NCBI GenBank assembly: GCA_050248795.1
Contig: JBFWRS010000068.1
Span: 1 to 12,916, forward strand
Direction: 5' to 3'
Length of the DNA stretch: 12,916 nucleotides
Source: CAZTDU01 sp050248795
GTDB lineage: Bacteria; Pseudomonadota; Gammaproteobacteria; Burkholderiales; SG8-39
Under the pieces are notes generated by a model that did not search any database, was not told the origin of the DNA, and saw only the letters and a list, made by a program, of their open reading frames with translations. The position numbers were made by a program, and so were the translations under genes. Position 1 is the first letter of the stretch; each line of letters begins with the position of its first letter. Shown piece by piece: positions 5,876-12,916 of the stretch.

Positions 5876-8062
5876 TTAAGCGGTGTCGAGTGCGGGCGCA
5901 TCCTTGCGCAGGACGGCACGTGCAAGGGCGCCTGTAGCAGCAAAGCGAAGGGGAACGAGCAAAGCAGCCGCAACACGACGAGGATCCGATCCATCGAGTC
6001 GCGGCAAGGCATGGATGTCGAATACGGGCGACATGCCGGACGCACGCAATCGACGCCAGGCGCTTTCCACCGCACGGTTACCGGCATTGCCTGCCACTAG
6101 TTGCGCGAGCAGCCCGGCGGCCAGGCGCAGGTGTTCGTCAACCCCGAGGAGGTCCAGCCTGCGCAATGTGGTATCTGGCGTGAGACACAGCTTGAGAAGG
6201 GAGAACGCCGCGGGCGTCGCGCCTTCGCCAGTCTTGTGCTCCGCGTCCCGTGGAATCTCGCACTGGCACAGGCCCGGCAGCAGGGAAGCGATTCGCTGGT
6301 CCATCGCATCGTCGCGCAGGAAGGCCTGCACATCGTCCAGTCCGGCACCCGCAGGACTCTGCAGCGGCCTGTCCGGCATGCCGAATTGCTCCGCCAACCA
6401 CAGCCGCCGCGAGAGGATGGTAGCCAGAGCATCGGGAAGGCGGCCGTGCAAGCCTGAATGCAGGCGCAGTCGCAGCGCCGTGTCATCCCTCGCCGCGTTC
6501 TTGGCGTTGCGTGCTTCTTCCATCCAATGATGGACGCGCGGGTGGACGGGGAACAATTGAGCGCGTAGCGGCAGTGGCGAGGCGGGCATCCCCTCCAGCC
6601 CGGCCAGCGCACGCGCGATGCGAAAGGCAGGGGTACCATCGTCGGCCAGTCGCACCCAGCGCTCTGACAGACGCTGCACCGGAGGGACCGTTTCGCGCGC
6701 CTTCTTGCTGTTCGACAGAGCGGTCTGGATTTCGCCGAGCAGCACCAGGACCGACTGCGCCTCCGCGGGCGTGGGATCCCTGCCGGCAAGACGAAAGGTT
6801 GCAGTTTCCAGTCGCTCGCGCAGCGCAAGAAATCGTCGGGCAGTGTTCTCGCCCTGCGCAAACCAGCGGAACCTGGAGAGCCACTCATCGTGAGCCAGAT
6901 CATCAAGAACACTTGGACGCGGCTCATCGGAAACATCGATGCGCTCCAGGGGTGTCGCCAGAAAAGCCTTGCCCGAACGCATCAGCAAGCCATAGCGCTG
7001 AAAGCTGCAGATGCCGCGATAGCTTCCCAACCGATGCACGGCACGCACGAAATCGAGCGCATCGCGAGCCGGAAGCTTGCCCAAGGCGACGCGTCCTTCC
7101 GATAGAAGGGCTCGGAGTTCAGCGTGACTCGCGAATCGACCCCACAAAGGCATCCACAGCTCACCGCGCGAAGCTGAAGCATCGGCGCCCCCGATGTTTC
7201 CCGCTCCGGCGCCGACACTGCGTACGGTAAATGGATAGCTGAGCACCCCCGCCGGATCGTCCGCATTTCGGCGTACCGATGCTGCGGCAAAAAGCAATGC
7301 ACCCTCGAGCATGAGAACGAAATCCCAAGGGTTCATCGCGGCGACAGCCTCAAAGCCGGCGGATGCGTTGGGGCCACCCGCTTGGCCCGGCGAAAACTGC
7401 CCAATCGCATTGTTGACCAAGCCAGGCTCGGCCTCGCCAAACAGCGCCGCCCTCAGCCAACCCCTAGACTCGGGGCTCGGTTCGCCCGACTCGGGATCGA
7501 TGAGATCGAGCAGGCGCTGCATGAAGTTGTTCGTAAAGTCGAGCCGGCCATCATTGCCGCCAGTTCCCAGCAAGGGTGGGTAGCGAGGATCGTCCCCGCT
7601 CATCAGAATCGACGCATCAAACCATGCGAGTGCAGCTTCAGGGAGCACTCCGCGTACGCTTGTCAGCAATGCGCGCTTCGCCTCTTCCTTAGGGCTGGCA
7701 CTGCGATCTGCGTCGGCAAGCAGGCCTTCTGCAACGCTCAGGCTTTCGCGGTAAGGCGCCAGTCTCGACGCTCGGCCCGCGCAAATGGCTTGCAATGCAT
7801 CCTTGTTGTCCTTTTCGTAGAACCCGCTTCCGCCGTTCCACGGCGCCATGACAGGCGTCGGTTGATAGTCCCTCAGGAAGAACTGCTCTAGCTCCTCCCG
7901 ACTCAGCGTGGTTCGCAGCACGAAAGCTTCGCTTCGCCATGCTGCCTTCAGGTTTGAATCTCGGGCCGTCAGCAAACGCAACACGCCCAATGCCTTCAGG
8001 TAGTTTGCCAAGGGCGTCGGCGTGCATCCTTCAAGGACGACTTCGTTATTCGCGCGGCTCAT
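5876..8062 (-). CDS. csx17: Csx17, Cas8-like large subunit of type I-G
   Basis: A 728-residue protein of the GSU0052/Csx17 family, the large subunit expected to read the PAM and start target unwinding. Recognisable blocks are LEGCTPTPLANYLKALGVLR near the N-terminus, PTPVMAPWNGGSGF (68-81), GTGGNDGRLDFTNNF (166-180), NPWDFVLMLEG (244-254), LWMPLWGRF (302-310) and FQRYGLLMRSG (354-364). I chose the ATG at 8062 over an in-frame ATG at 8173: it gives the family's usual N-terminus, overlaps the cas3 stop as ATGA, and has GAGGAA 6 nt upstream. The rest of the protein is helical and less conserved, as usual for large subunits. Confidence 0.95.
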   Translation of the reverse strand: MSRANNEVVLEGCTPTPLANYLKALGVLRLLTARDSNLKAAWRSEAFVLRTTLSREELEQFFLRDYQPTPVMAPWNGGSGFYEKDNKDALQAICAGRASRLAPYRESLSVAEGLLADADRSASPKEEAKRALLTSVRGVLPEAALAWFDASILMSGDDPRYPPLLGTGGNDGRLDFTNNFMQRLLDLIDPESGEPSPESRGWLRAALFGEAEPGLVNNAIGQFSPGQAGGPNASAGFEAVAAMNPWDFVLMLEGALLFAAASVRRNADDPAGVLSYPFTVRSVGAGAGNIGGADASASRGELWMPLWGRFASHAELRALLSEGRVALGKLPARDALDFVRAVHRLGSYRGICSFQRYGLLMRSGKAFLATPLERIDVSDEPRPSVLDDLAHDEWLSRFRWFAQGENTARRFLALRERLETATFRLAGRDPTPAEAQSVLVLLGEIQTALSNSKKARETVPPVQRLSERWVRLADDGTPAFRIARALAGLEGMPASPLPLRAQLFPVHPRVHHWMEEARNAKNAARDDTALRLRLHSGLHGRLPDALATILSRRLWLAEQFGMPDRPLQSPAGAGLDDVQAFLRDDAMDQRIASLLPGLCQCEIPRDAEHKTGEGATPAAFSLLKLCLTPDTTLRRLDLLGVDEHLRLAAGLLAQLVAGNAGNRAVESAWRRLRASGMSPVFDIHALPRLDGSDPRRVAAALLVPLRFAATGALARAVLRKDAPALDTA

Positions 8063-10437
8063 CGTTGTTCCTCGTCCGACGCACGCCAGTCGGCAAGGCG
8101 TACAAGGGTTTCCAGCCAAGCCAGGTAAAACGGTCCGTGCTCGTCGAGTAGCTTGAGCGTACGCGCCGTCCACGATGGGCCTTGCTCGCCTTCGCCCAAT
8201 TCCATGAGCGACAGCTTCAACGTGATGGCGCCGCTATGCTCGCCATCAAACTCCAGTGCCGGCAGTGGGTCGCCTTCCCACACGCCCCGCGCGTAGCGCT
8301 TGACCCCTGCTTTCGCTTCTTCGGTGGGCATGGCACGCAGGCTCATGCGTACTTTCCCGTGATGGGCGGCGATCAAGTAGGCGACAAGGTCGGTGTCTGG
8401 TGCGTCTTCATGCTGGGCCAGCCATGCGAGCATTGAGGCCAGTTCGTGCCGGAAGAAGGCGCGGCTGTGCCGCGCGTTGCGCGGGGACTTGGCCAGATAG
8501 GGCGGCGGCGTGGAATCGACGCCGTGCATCGTGAGTTGAAATACCTCGTGGGCCTTGCCTAGGTCGTGCCAGCGCGCGGCTCGAACAACGCTCGCCTGAT
8601 TCGACGTTTCTCCGACCGCGGTGCAAAGACTCTTCGCGTGTGCCGCAACATGGCCCAGGTGATCGGCCAGCGATATAGGTTTGTTCCGGCGCGAGCGCCA
8701 GTCTTCGCCGTATACGGGTTCCGGCACGGATATCGTCAGCGGGATGACCGGCACGGGCGGCTTCTTCAGAGCCGGATCGAAGCCGACTTCTACGTCATAA
8801 CCTCCCCCAGCCGCGTCGAGCAGCAATGTCATGCCCGGCCTCGGCGCGCGGTCGAGCTTCGTCCACTTCCCATCCAGGCCATCCCAGAACCAGGCCCCGC
8901 GCTTGTGCAGGTCTTTGGCTTGACCGATGGAGACTGGGCACAACTCCGTCCGTTCAGGCCGTGGCTGAGCTGGCTGATTCGGGTCTTCGCCCATGTCGCG
9001 CCAGAACACCAGCAGGCCGGGCCGGTCGCTGTCGCGGATGTAGTCGGACACATCGACGTCGAAGCCCGAAAGGTCGGGATCGGTGTTGAAAAGGTCGAGC
9101 AGGTCCTTGCGGCGCACGACGGCTGACAGTGGGCGTGCTTCGTCGGTTGGCGGCAAGTCGTGCGTGCTGGCGCTGTGGAGGCCCATCAACTTTCGGCGCG
9201 CCGCGGCCAGCGACTCCACGGTATAGGGCTTGGGGTCCGCCTCGTCGTCGATGTTCATCCACAGAACGCGTGCGCCGTGGCCCTTGTGCTCGCCGTAACG
9301 GTTACAGCGGCCGAAGCGCTGCACCAGCGAGGCCCAGGGCGCAAGTTCCGTTACCAGGACCTTGGAGGAGATATCCACGCCCGCCTCGATGGCTTGGGTA
9401 GCGACGATAATGCGATCCGAGGACGGTTCAACTCGCATACGCCGGTTCTGCTCGGCGCGCTCTGCGGCGCGGAAACGGGCGTGAATCAGCAGATCGGCCT
9501 TGCCGGCTCGCTGCTCGCGCAACAGGCGGAACAACGTCTGTGCCCGATCCACGCGATTGACGATGACCAGGGTTTGGGACTGGTCGTCGTGTGCTTGAAG
9601 TACCGCTCTGCACAAGGCGTGAAGGTAGGCGCCCGAGTCCTTGGTCAGCGACAGGGGTAGCGCTTCCAGCCGCTTGACTGCACGCAGCCGATCGCCGGCC
9701 TGTTCGCGATCTTCGTCACTGATTTCGCAAGCGGATAGCCCATCCAGATGAGGCTTGAAGTCCACCGTATCCAACCAGGACCGGTTGAGCGTGGCCGATA
9801 CCCAGAGCGAACGACTGCTGCGTCCGAGCGGAAAGCTGCGACGAAACGCGTCGAGCTGTGTCGAGGTTGCCAGCCCGGCGCCCATCAATTGAACTTCGTC
9901 GAATACCCACATGGCGTCGTTGTGCAGCAGCGCGAAATGCACCGGCCACTGGTAGCGGCTCATGCCATAGCCGCGCATCAGGGCGCGCGAAAGCAGCATG
10001 TCCTGTGTGCCGATCAGGATCATGTCTTCCTCCGGATGCTCGGCCCAGGTCTTGAGGCCTCCCTCTCCGCCCATCAGCATGTGCACGGACACCTTGCCTT
10101 CTCCGGCGTCGCCCTCCAATCCGACGTTGGAGAGCCATTCCCGCACGTTCTCTGCGGTCTGCTCGACCAGTACGCGCATGGGCAGACACCAGACAAGGCG
10201 GCGCGCTGTCTGGTGCAAGACGTCCGCCCGCGCCTGGCCTGGGCGCCACCCGCGCTTCCACAGCCACGCCAGGATTACCCCCGCGGTCTTTCCCATACCC
10301 GTGGGAACGCTGAGCAGGTCGGACCACGGCTCCAAGGCAAGGCGGCGCTGGTAGTCGAAAGCCGACACGACGCGCTGCCGATAGGCCGTGGAAAAGAAAT
10401 CGTCAATCGTTGCTTTGGACAACGCGCTATTCGCCAT
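8059..10437 (-). CDS. cas3: Cas3 helicase-nuclease with C-terminal HD domain (type I-G)
   Basis: A 792-residue protein with a superfamily 2 helicase first and the HD nuclease last, the domain order typical of type I-G and opposite to most other Cas3 proteins. Numbered from the chosen start: Walker A in PTGMGKT (45-51), DEVQ box (180-183), SAT motif (214-216) and motif VI QRFGRCNR (373-380). The HD domain has its first His in SLADHLGH (about 593), the HD pair in ARWHDLGKAHE (624-625), HH at 692-693 and a late Asp in RLADWRAS (782). It is recruited to the DNA-bound complex and degrades the displaced strand. The start at 10437 (MANSALSK) overlaps the upstream gene by 11 nt; ATGs at 10458 and 10533 are alternatives, none with a strong ribosome binding site. 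Motifs look intact. Confidence 0.95.
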   Translation of the reverse strand: MANSALSKATIDDFFSTAYRQRVVSAFDYQRRLALEPWSDLLSVPTGMGKTAGVILAWLWKRGWRPGQARADVLHQTARRLVWCLPMRVLVEQTAENVREWLSNVGLEGDAGEGKVSVHMLMGGEGGLKTWAEHPEEDMILIGTQDMLLSRALMRGYGMSRYQWPVHFALLHNDAMWVFDEVQLMGAGLATSTQLDAFRRSFPLGRSSRSLWVSATLNRSWLDTVDFKPHLDGLSACEISDEDREQAGDRLRAVKRLEALPLSLTKDSGAYLHALCRAVLQAHDDQSQTLVIVNRVDRAQTLFRLLREQRAGKADLLIHARFRAAERAEQNRRMRVEPSSDRIIVATQAIEAGVDISSKVLVTELAPWASLVQRFGRCNRYGEHKGHGARVLWMNIDDEADPKPYTVESLAAARRKLMGLHSASTHDLPPTDEARPLSAVVRRKDLLDLFNTDPDLSGFDVDVSDYIRDSDRPGLLVFWRDMGEDPNQPAQPRPERTELCPVSIGQAKDLHKRGAWFWDGLDGKWTKLDRAPRPGMTLLLDAAGGGYDVEVGFDPALKKPPVPVIPLTISVPEPVYGEDWRSRRNKPISLADHLGHVAAHAKSLCTAVGETSNQASVVRAARWHDLGKAHEVFQLTMHGVDSTPPPYLAKSPRNARHSRAFFRHELASMLAWLAQHEDAPDTDLVAYLIAAHHGKVRMSLRAMPTEEAKAGVKRYARGVWEGDPLPALEFDGEHSGAITLKLSLMELGEGEQGPSWTARTLKLLDEHGPFYLAWLETLVRLADWRASDEEQR

Positions 10438-10798
10438 CGGATTCCGGTCTCTGCTCATACATGTCCAGCCACTCGGCGAGCGGGACAAACCTCCGCATGT
10501 CGGGTTCGTCTGCGTCGAACACCCACCATCCATCCGCTTTCTCGGCGACCCACGAAATCACCGCGATCTCCGGGTCGCTCGCCGGTGATGGCGTGCCGTC
10601 TGGCGTTGCGTCGCTTCTGAAGCGTACTACCTTCTCCCATAAGAAATATTCGAGGTTGACCAGCCAACCCGCAGCCCATTTCAGTTCGGAGTAGTTCTCA
10701 ATGCAAAGCAACAGGGCACGTCGAGCGATCTGTCCGCGATCGTGCGTGCGCTGTCGCAAGGTGTCTGGCTTGTTCGAATCCGGGACTTCGTTCGTCAT
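10427..10798 (-). CDS. Unrecognised acidic 123-residue protein overlapping cas3
   Basis: I do not recognise this family. From the ATG at 10798 it encodes 123 residues; GGAGG lies 11 nt upstream. A GTG at 10858 in frame would add 20 residues but lacks support. The protein has a basic start, a likely amphipathic helical part rich in Leu and Trp (about 21-60, ALLLCIENYSELKWAAGW and LEYFLWEKVV), a Pro/Ser/Asp linker and a C-terminal half with WWVFDADEPD and PLAEWLDMYEQ. I count 24 acidic against 14 basic residues. It has no signal peptide or membrane helix. Its stop codon lies 11 nt inside cas3, so it is very likely co-translated with cas3 and is the first gene of the cas operon. A role as a Cas3 partner or regulator is only suggested by position. 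Confidence 0.75.
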   Translation of the reverse strand: MTNEVPDSNKPDTLRQRTHDRGQIARRALLLCIENYSELKWAAGWLVNLEYFLWEKVVRFRSDATPDGTPSPASDPEIAVISWVAEKADGWWVFDADEPDMRRFVPLAEWLDMYEQRPESDGE

Positions 10799-10885
10799 CC
10801 GATCAGCCGCCTCCACACAGTGACCGCTTGCGTTGCTTCCCGCAGGTTGCCCGAACACGGCAAACGTCTGGATCGATCGCGAGGG

Positions 10886-11293
10886 TCATGCGTGCTCCAC
10901 GATCAAGTGGATCTCCACCGCCACCCGTTTCCATGGGTTGCGGCTCTGGTTCAATCCGGCGATGCGTGCTTCGAGGCGTTGCCCGCGGTCGAGCAGCTGC
11001 GCGATGGCCGCGTTGTCGATCGCGGGAACATAGCCGAGCTTGTGTCCCTCCCAGTCCACGCGCACGGCCCGGGCATCGTATCGGTTCTCCGGCTCGCGCA
11101 CGAGGGCGAGAGGTGCGCCAACGCACAATCTGGACCACAAATGCTCCCCCGCGTGGTACTGGAACCCCGCCACGGGAGACGTTTGCAGCGGGATCGCGGG
11201 CGTGCGGGACGCAGCGGCGCGATGCGGCAGCGCGGCAAGCCCTGCCAGCCCGGCGAGCTTGAGGAAAGAGGCGAAGAAGTCGCGGCGCAGCAT
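10886..11293 (-). CDS. HIRAN-domain protein with twin-arginine-like signal peptide
   Basis: A 135-residue protein. Residues 40-133 form a HIRAN domain: VAGFQYHAGE (41-50), LVREPENRYDARAVRV (64-79), LGYVP (86-90) and NPWKRV (119-124). HIRAN domains bind DNA ends or damaged DNA when fused to helicases such as HLTF. Here the domain stands alone behind MLRRDFFASFLKLAGLAGLA, which reads as a twin-arginine or Sec signal with possible cleavage after the RAAA at 25-28. Small exported HIRAN proteins seem common in proteobacteria, and their role is unknown to me. GGGAG lies 7 nt before the ATG. It sits between the WYL regulator and the cas operon with gaps of 84 and 87 bp, so membership of the CRISPR system is uncertain. 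Confidence 0.88.
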   Translation of the reverse strand: MLRRDFFASFLKLAGLAGLAALPHRAAASRTPAIPLQTSPVAGFQYHAGEHLWSRLCVGAPLALVREPENRYDARAVRVDWEGHKLGYVPAIDNAAIAQLLDRGQRLEARIAGLNQSRNPWKRVAVEIHLIVEHA

Positions 11294-11307
11294 GAAGGTC
11301 TCCCTTG

Positions 11308-11321
11308 GCCGGAAATCCGGC
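11308..11321. promoter_or_regulatory. 14-bp palindrome just upstream of the HIRAN gene
   Basis: GCCGGA and TCCGGC are perfect inverted arms around two bases, immediately upstream of the HIRAN ribosome binding site. On the minus strand a CTGACA about 20 bp further upstream could be a -35 box, but the -10 position (CGGATT) is poor. It could be an operator for the neighbouring WYL regulator. GC-rich palindromes of this length are fairly common by chance. Confidence 0.3.
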
Positions 11322-11344
11322 TGCCACAGGCGATTCTGTCAGGC

Positions 11345-11369
11345 GCCGCTATCAGTTCTCGATAGCAGC
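11345..11369 (-). terminator. Stem-loop after the WYL gene, possible weak terminator
   Basis: GCTGCTATC pairs with GATAGCGGC (9 bp, one G-U in RNA) around a 7-nt loop, starting 8 nt after the WYL stop codon. The position fits a transcription end or attenuator between the regulator and the HIRAN gene. No T-run follows on either strand, so it is not a classic intrinsic terminator; a protein-binding site is the alternative. Confidence 0.4.
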
Positions 11370-11377
11370 TGGCTCAT

Positions 11378-12352
11378 TCAGCGGGGCGCGTAGCGCCTCA
11401 GCGCGGCCGCGAGTTCTACGGCCACTGCCTCGCGCAGCGCGGCGGGTTCAAGCACTTCCACGTCTGCCCCGTGCCTCAGGATGTCCATGACCAGTTCGCG
11501 CTCGTCGCGGTAAGGGATGCGCAGTTCGTAGCTGCCGTCGGTATGGAACTGGCCGGACTGGCCAGGATGCCAGCGCTCATCGGCGACCCAGCGCGCACGC
11601 TTGGCACTGAAGCGTAGCACCGCGAGCTTGTTGGCTTTTCCGCCGAAGATGCCGTATGCGCTTGCATAGTGCGCGTCGAGTTCTGCCTCGGGCAGGTCGC
11701 GCGCTGCTGTGGTGAGTTCCCGGGCTTGCTGCACCCGGTCGACCGAAAAGCTGCGCAAGGCCTTGCGCGCGTGGCACCAGGCGTCCAGATACCAATTGTC
11801 GCGGTAATGCACCAGCCGCTGCGGCGACACTTCGCGCGTCGATTCCTCGTCCCGGCTGCGCGCGCGATAGCGCAAGGCCAGGCGGCGACGCTGCAGCGTG
11901 GCGCCGGCGACGGTATGGAAATGCTCGCCGAGCGGCCGCGCCGCCATCCCCAGCACGCGGATGCGCGCGGCCGCTTCCAGCAGACCCAGGCGGCGATGCG
12001 ACACCAGTTCTCGCACGCGCGCCGCAAGCGGCTGCAGGTGACCGGCCAGCAGGCCAGGCTCCAGCGATTCGAGCAGCCGCTGGAACACCAGCAGCGATTG
12101 CAGTTCGTTGGCGTTGAACCACAGTCCGGGCAGCTCGTAGGCGTCCTTCCCCGGGGCGCACGCGTACCGGTAGCCACCCAGGTCCTTGTCGAACTCGATC
12201 GGCGCGCCAAGAAAGTCCTTCATCTCGCCGAGCAGGCGGTACACCGTGGATTCGGCGCACTCGAGTTGTCGCGCCAGGTCCGCGCGCGCGATCGGCGTGC
12301 GCCGGCTGCCGAGGATGCGATGGATGCCGAATATGCGGTCGAACTTGTCCAT
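11378..12352 (-). CDS. WYL-domain transcriptional regulator (YafY type)
   Basis: A 324-residue regulator with an N-terminal winged helix-turn-helix (about 4-65; IARADLARQLECAESTVYRLL holds the recognition helix), a middle WYL domain (about 140-210, with the W-Y-L core at 187-189 in DNWYLDAWCHARK) and a C-terminal WCX region (about 242-323). WYL domains sense ligands such as nucleic-acid fragments or nucleotides. Relatives repress CRISPR loci in cyanobacteria, and BrxR-type WYL regulators control other phage defence islands. It lies just upstream of and parallel to the HIRAN gene and cas operon, so it is a plausible regulator of the locus, though nothing proves that. No good Shine-Dalgarno precedes the ATG at 12352; the family start (MDKFDRIFGIHRIL) supports it. 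Confidence 0.93.
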   Translation of the reverse strand: MDKFDRIFGIHRILGSRRTPIARADLARQLECAESTVYRLLGEMKDFLGAPIEFDKDLGGYRYACAPGKDAYELPGLWFNANELQSLLVFQRLLESLEPGLLAGHLQPLAARVRELVSHRRLGLLEAAARIRVLGMAARPLGEHFHTVAGATLQRRRLALRYRARSRDEESTREVSPQRLVHYRDNWYLDAWCHARKALRSFSVDRVQQARELTTAARDLPEAELDAHYASAYGIFGGKANKLAVLRFSAKRARWVADERWHPGQSGQFHTDGSYELRIPYRDERELVMDILRHGADVEVLEPAALREAVAVELAAALRRYAPR

Positions 12353-12375
12353 GCGCGCAGTCTACGTCGGTGCCC

Positions 12376-12421
12376 TTCCCCTCACCCCCGGCCCCTCTCC
12401 CCCAAGGGGGCGAGGGGAGAC
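12376..12421. repeat. REP-like GC-rich hairpin between the VOC and WYL genes
   Basis: The stretch reads CCCCTCACCCCCGGCCCCTC and continues into a strong hairpin: CCCCTC (12392-12397) plus CCCCC pair with GGGGG plus GAGGGG (12412-12417) across one mismatch, around an AA loop. This is the widespread intergenic repeat that gives spurious peptides such as SPRPLGGEGPGVRG. It ends 1 bp after the VOC stop, where it may stabilise or end that transcript, and it separates the housekeeping-like block from the regulator. Confidence 0.75.
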
Positions 12422-12422
12422 G

Positions 12423-12827
12423 TCACTCCTGCGCGGTCTGCACGTGGCACACGGCTTCAAGCCGGTTGCCCTCGGGATCCTCGATGAACGCCGCGTAGTA
12501 GCCGGGATGGTAGTTCGGCCGCAGCCCGGGCTCGCCGGTGGACTTGCCGCCGGCGGCGAGCGCCGCCTCGTGGAAGTCGCGCACCGCCGCCTCGGACGCG
12601 GCGCGGAAGCACCAGTGCCGGCGCGGGTCGGGGGTCGCGAAAGGCGACTGGTAGACGCTGAGGTAGGTGTGCGCATCGTCGCCGCCGCGGTTGCGCTCGC
12701 CGAAGCCCACCGCGTCGACGCGGTCGTAGGCCTTGGGCACGCCCAGCGCAGCCATCACCGCCTCGTAGAACGGGCGCACGCGATCCAGCTCGCGCACCGT
12801 GATCGAGACGTGGTCGAGCAGGCGCAA
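12423..12827 (-). CDS. VOC (glyoxalase/bleomycin-resistance fold) family protein
   Basis: A 134-residue protein of the vicinal oxygen chelate superfamily with two beta-alpha-beta-beta-beta repeats. The N-terminal LLDHVSITVREL supplies His6, HWCFRA supplies His71, and the closing FIEDPEGNRLEAV supplies Glu124, the usual metal ligands. The substrate cannot be told; such proteins include lyases, dioxygenases and antibiotic-binding proteins, and many are uncharacterised. The start is a TTG directly after the stop of the upstream gene (TGA-TTG), and it gives the standard N-terminus. It appears to be part of the flanking chromosome, separated from the CRISPR region by a REP-like element. Base composition is visibly more GC-rich than in the cas genes. 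Confidence 0.92.
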   Translation of the reverse strand: MRLLDHVSITVRELDRVRPFYEAVMAALGVPKAYDRVDAVGFGERNRGGDDAHTYLSVYQSPFATPDPRRHWCFRAASEAAVRDFHEAALAAGGKSTGEPGLRPNYHPGYYAAFIEDPEGNRLEAVCHVQTAQE

Positions 12828-12916
12828 TCAGTACACCGCGATCAGCGCGACGATCACCACCACCAGGACGGTGGCGGCGACCCACTTCAGCGTCGAGGGC
12901 AGCACGTCGGGCAGGC
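12828..12916 (-). CDS. 3' end of a gene with a C-terminal membrane helix (partial)
   Basis: An open frame enters from the right edge and ends with TGA at 12830-12828, giving the last 28 residues. They read LPDVLPSTLKWVAATVLVVV followed by IVALIAVY, a hydrophobic helix of about 18 residues after a Lys-Trp, typical of a single C-terminal transmembrane segment. Its stop abuts the TTG start of the VOC gene, so the two are probably co-transcribed. The family cannot be identified from this fragment. Confidence 0.6.
   Translation of the reverse strand, partial: LPDVLPSTLKWVAATVLVVVIVALIAVY

Noticed and set aside
8063..8173. N-terminal extension of Csx17 from an upstream ATG
   Set aside because: It lies within cas3 coding sequence and adds a Cys- and Arg-rich stretch foreign to the family; the ATGA overlap start at 8062 has a good ribosome binding site.
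9748..10620. 290-residue plus-strand open frame opposite cas3
   Set aside because: Antisense shadow of the helicase domain, with no recognisable domain or ribosome binding site.
12362..12676. Minus-strand frame overlapping the VOC gene
   Set aside because: Its end (SPRPLGGEGPGVRG) is translation of the REP-like repeat, and the rest is out of frame with the VOC protein.
1..12916. tRNA, rRNA, insertion sequence or attachment site
   Set aside because: I saw no tRNA cloverleaf pattern, transposase motif, terminal inverted repeats with target duplication, or integrase gene in the window.

Overview
The window is dominated by a complete type I-G (formerly I-U) CRISPR-Cas locus. It comes from a GC-rich bacterium, most likely a proteobacterium. 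A gammaproteobacterium of the Lysobacter/Xanthomonas group is a guess from codon bias, the HIRAN and VOC genes and a REP-like element; nothing here fixes the genus. Every gene reads on the minus strand, so transcription runs from right to left.

Layout in transcription order: (1) the end of an unidentified gene with a C-terminal membrane helix (12916-12828), then a VOC/glyoxalase-fold protein (12827-12423) and a REP-like GC hairpin that closes this ordinary chromosomal block. (2) A WYL-domain regulator (12352-11378) and a HIRAN-domain protein with a twin-arginine-like signal (11293-10886). (3) The CRISPR operon: an unrecognised acidic 123-residue protein overlapping cas3, then cas3 (C-terminal HD domain), csx17 (large subunit), csb1 (Cas7 backbone) and csb2 (Cas5-Cas6 fusion). 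These are joined by short gaps or overlaps (11-nt overlap, ATGA overlap, 36-nt gap, 3-nt gap). (4) A 148-bp non-coding gap followed by a DUF6883-DUF4926 gene pair. (5) The adaptation module, a Cas4-Cas1 fusion and cas2. (6) A 225-bp leader and a CRISPR array with five identical 36-bp repeats; the array continues past the left edge.

How it works together: Cas4-Cas1 with Cas2 integrates new spacers at the leader side (right end of the array). The array is transcribed leftward, the Cas6 part of Csb2 is expected to cut within the repeat hairpin and leave an ATTGAAGC handle, Csb1, Csb2 and Csx17 form the surveillance complex, and Cas3 degrades the target. All core parts look intact.

The most unusual part is the middle of the operon. 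The 148-bp gap between csb2 and the DUF6883 gene holds at least one degenerate copy of the CRISPR repeat, facing the other way from the real array, with two weaker GGCC-N-GATTG-type elements. A 14-bp operator-like palindrome lies next to it, just ahead of the DUF6883-DUF4926 pair. This resembles the general plan of CRISPR-regulated toxin-antitoxin modules (a crRNA-like RNA guarding a toxin), but with a protein pair. That is a hypothesis to test, not an established function.
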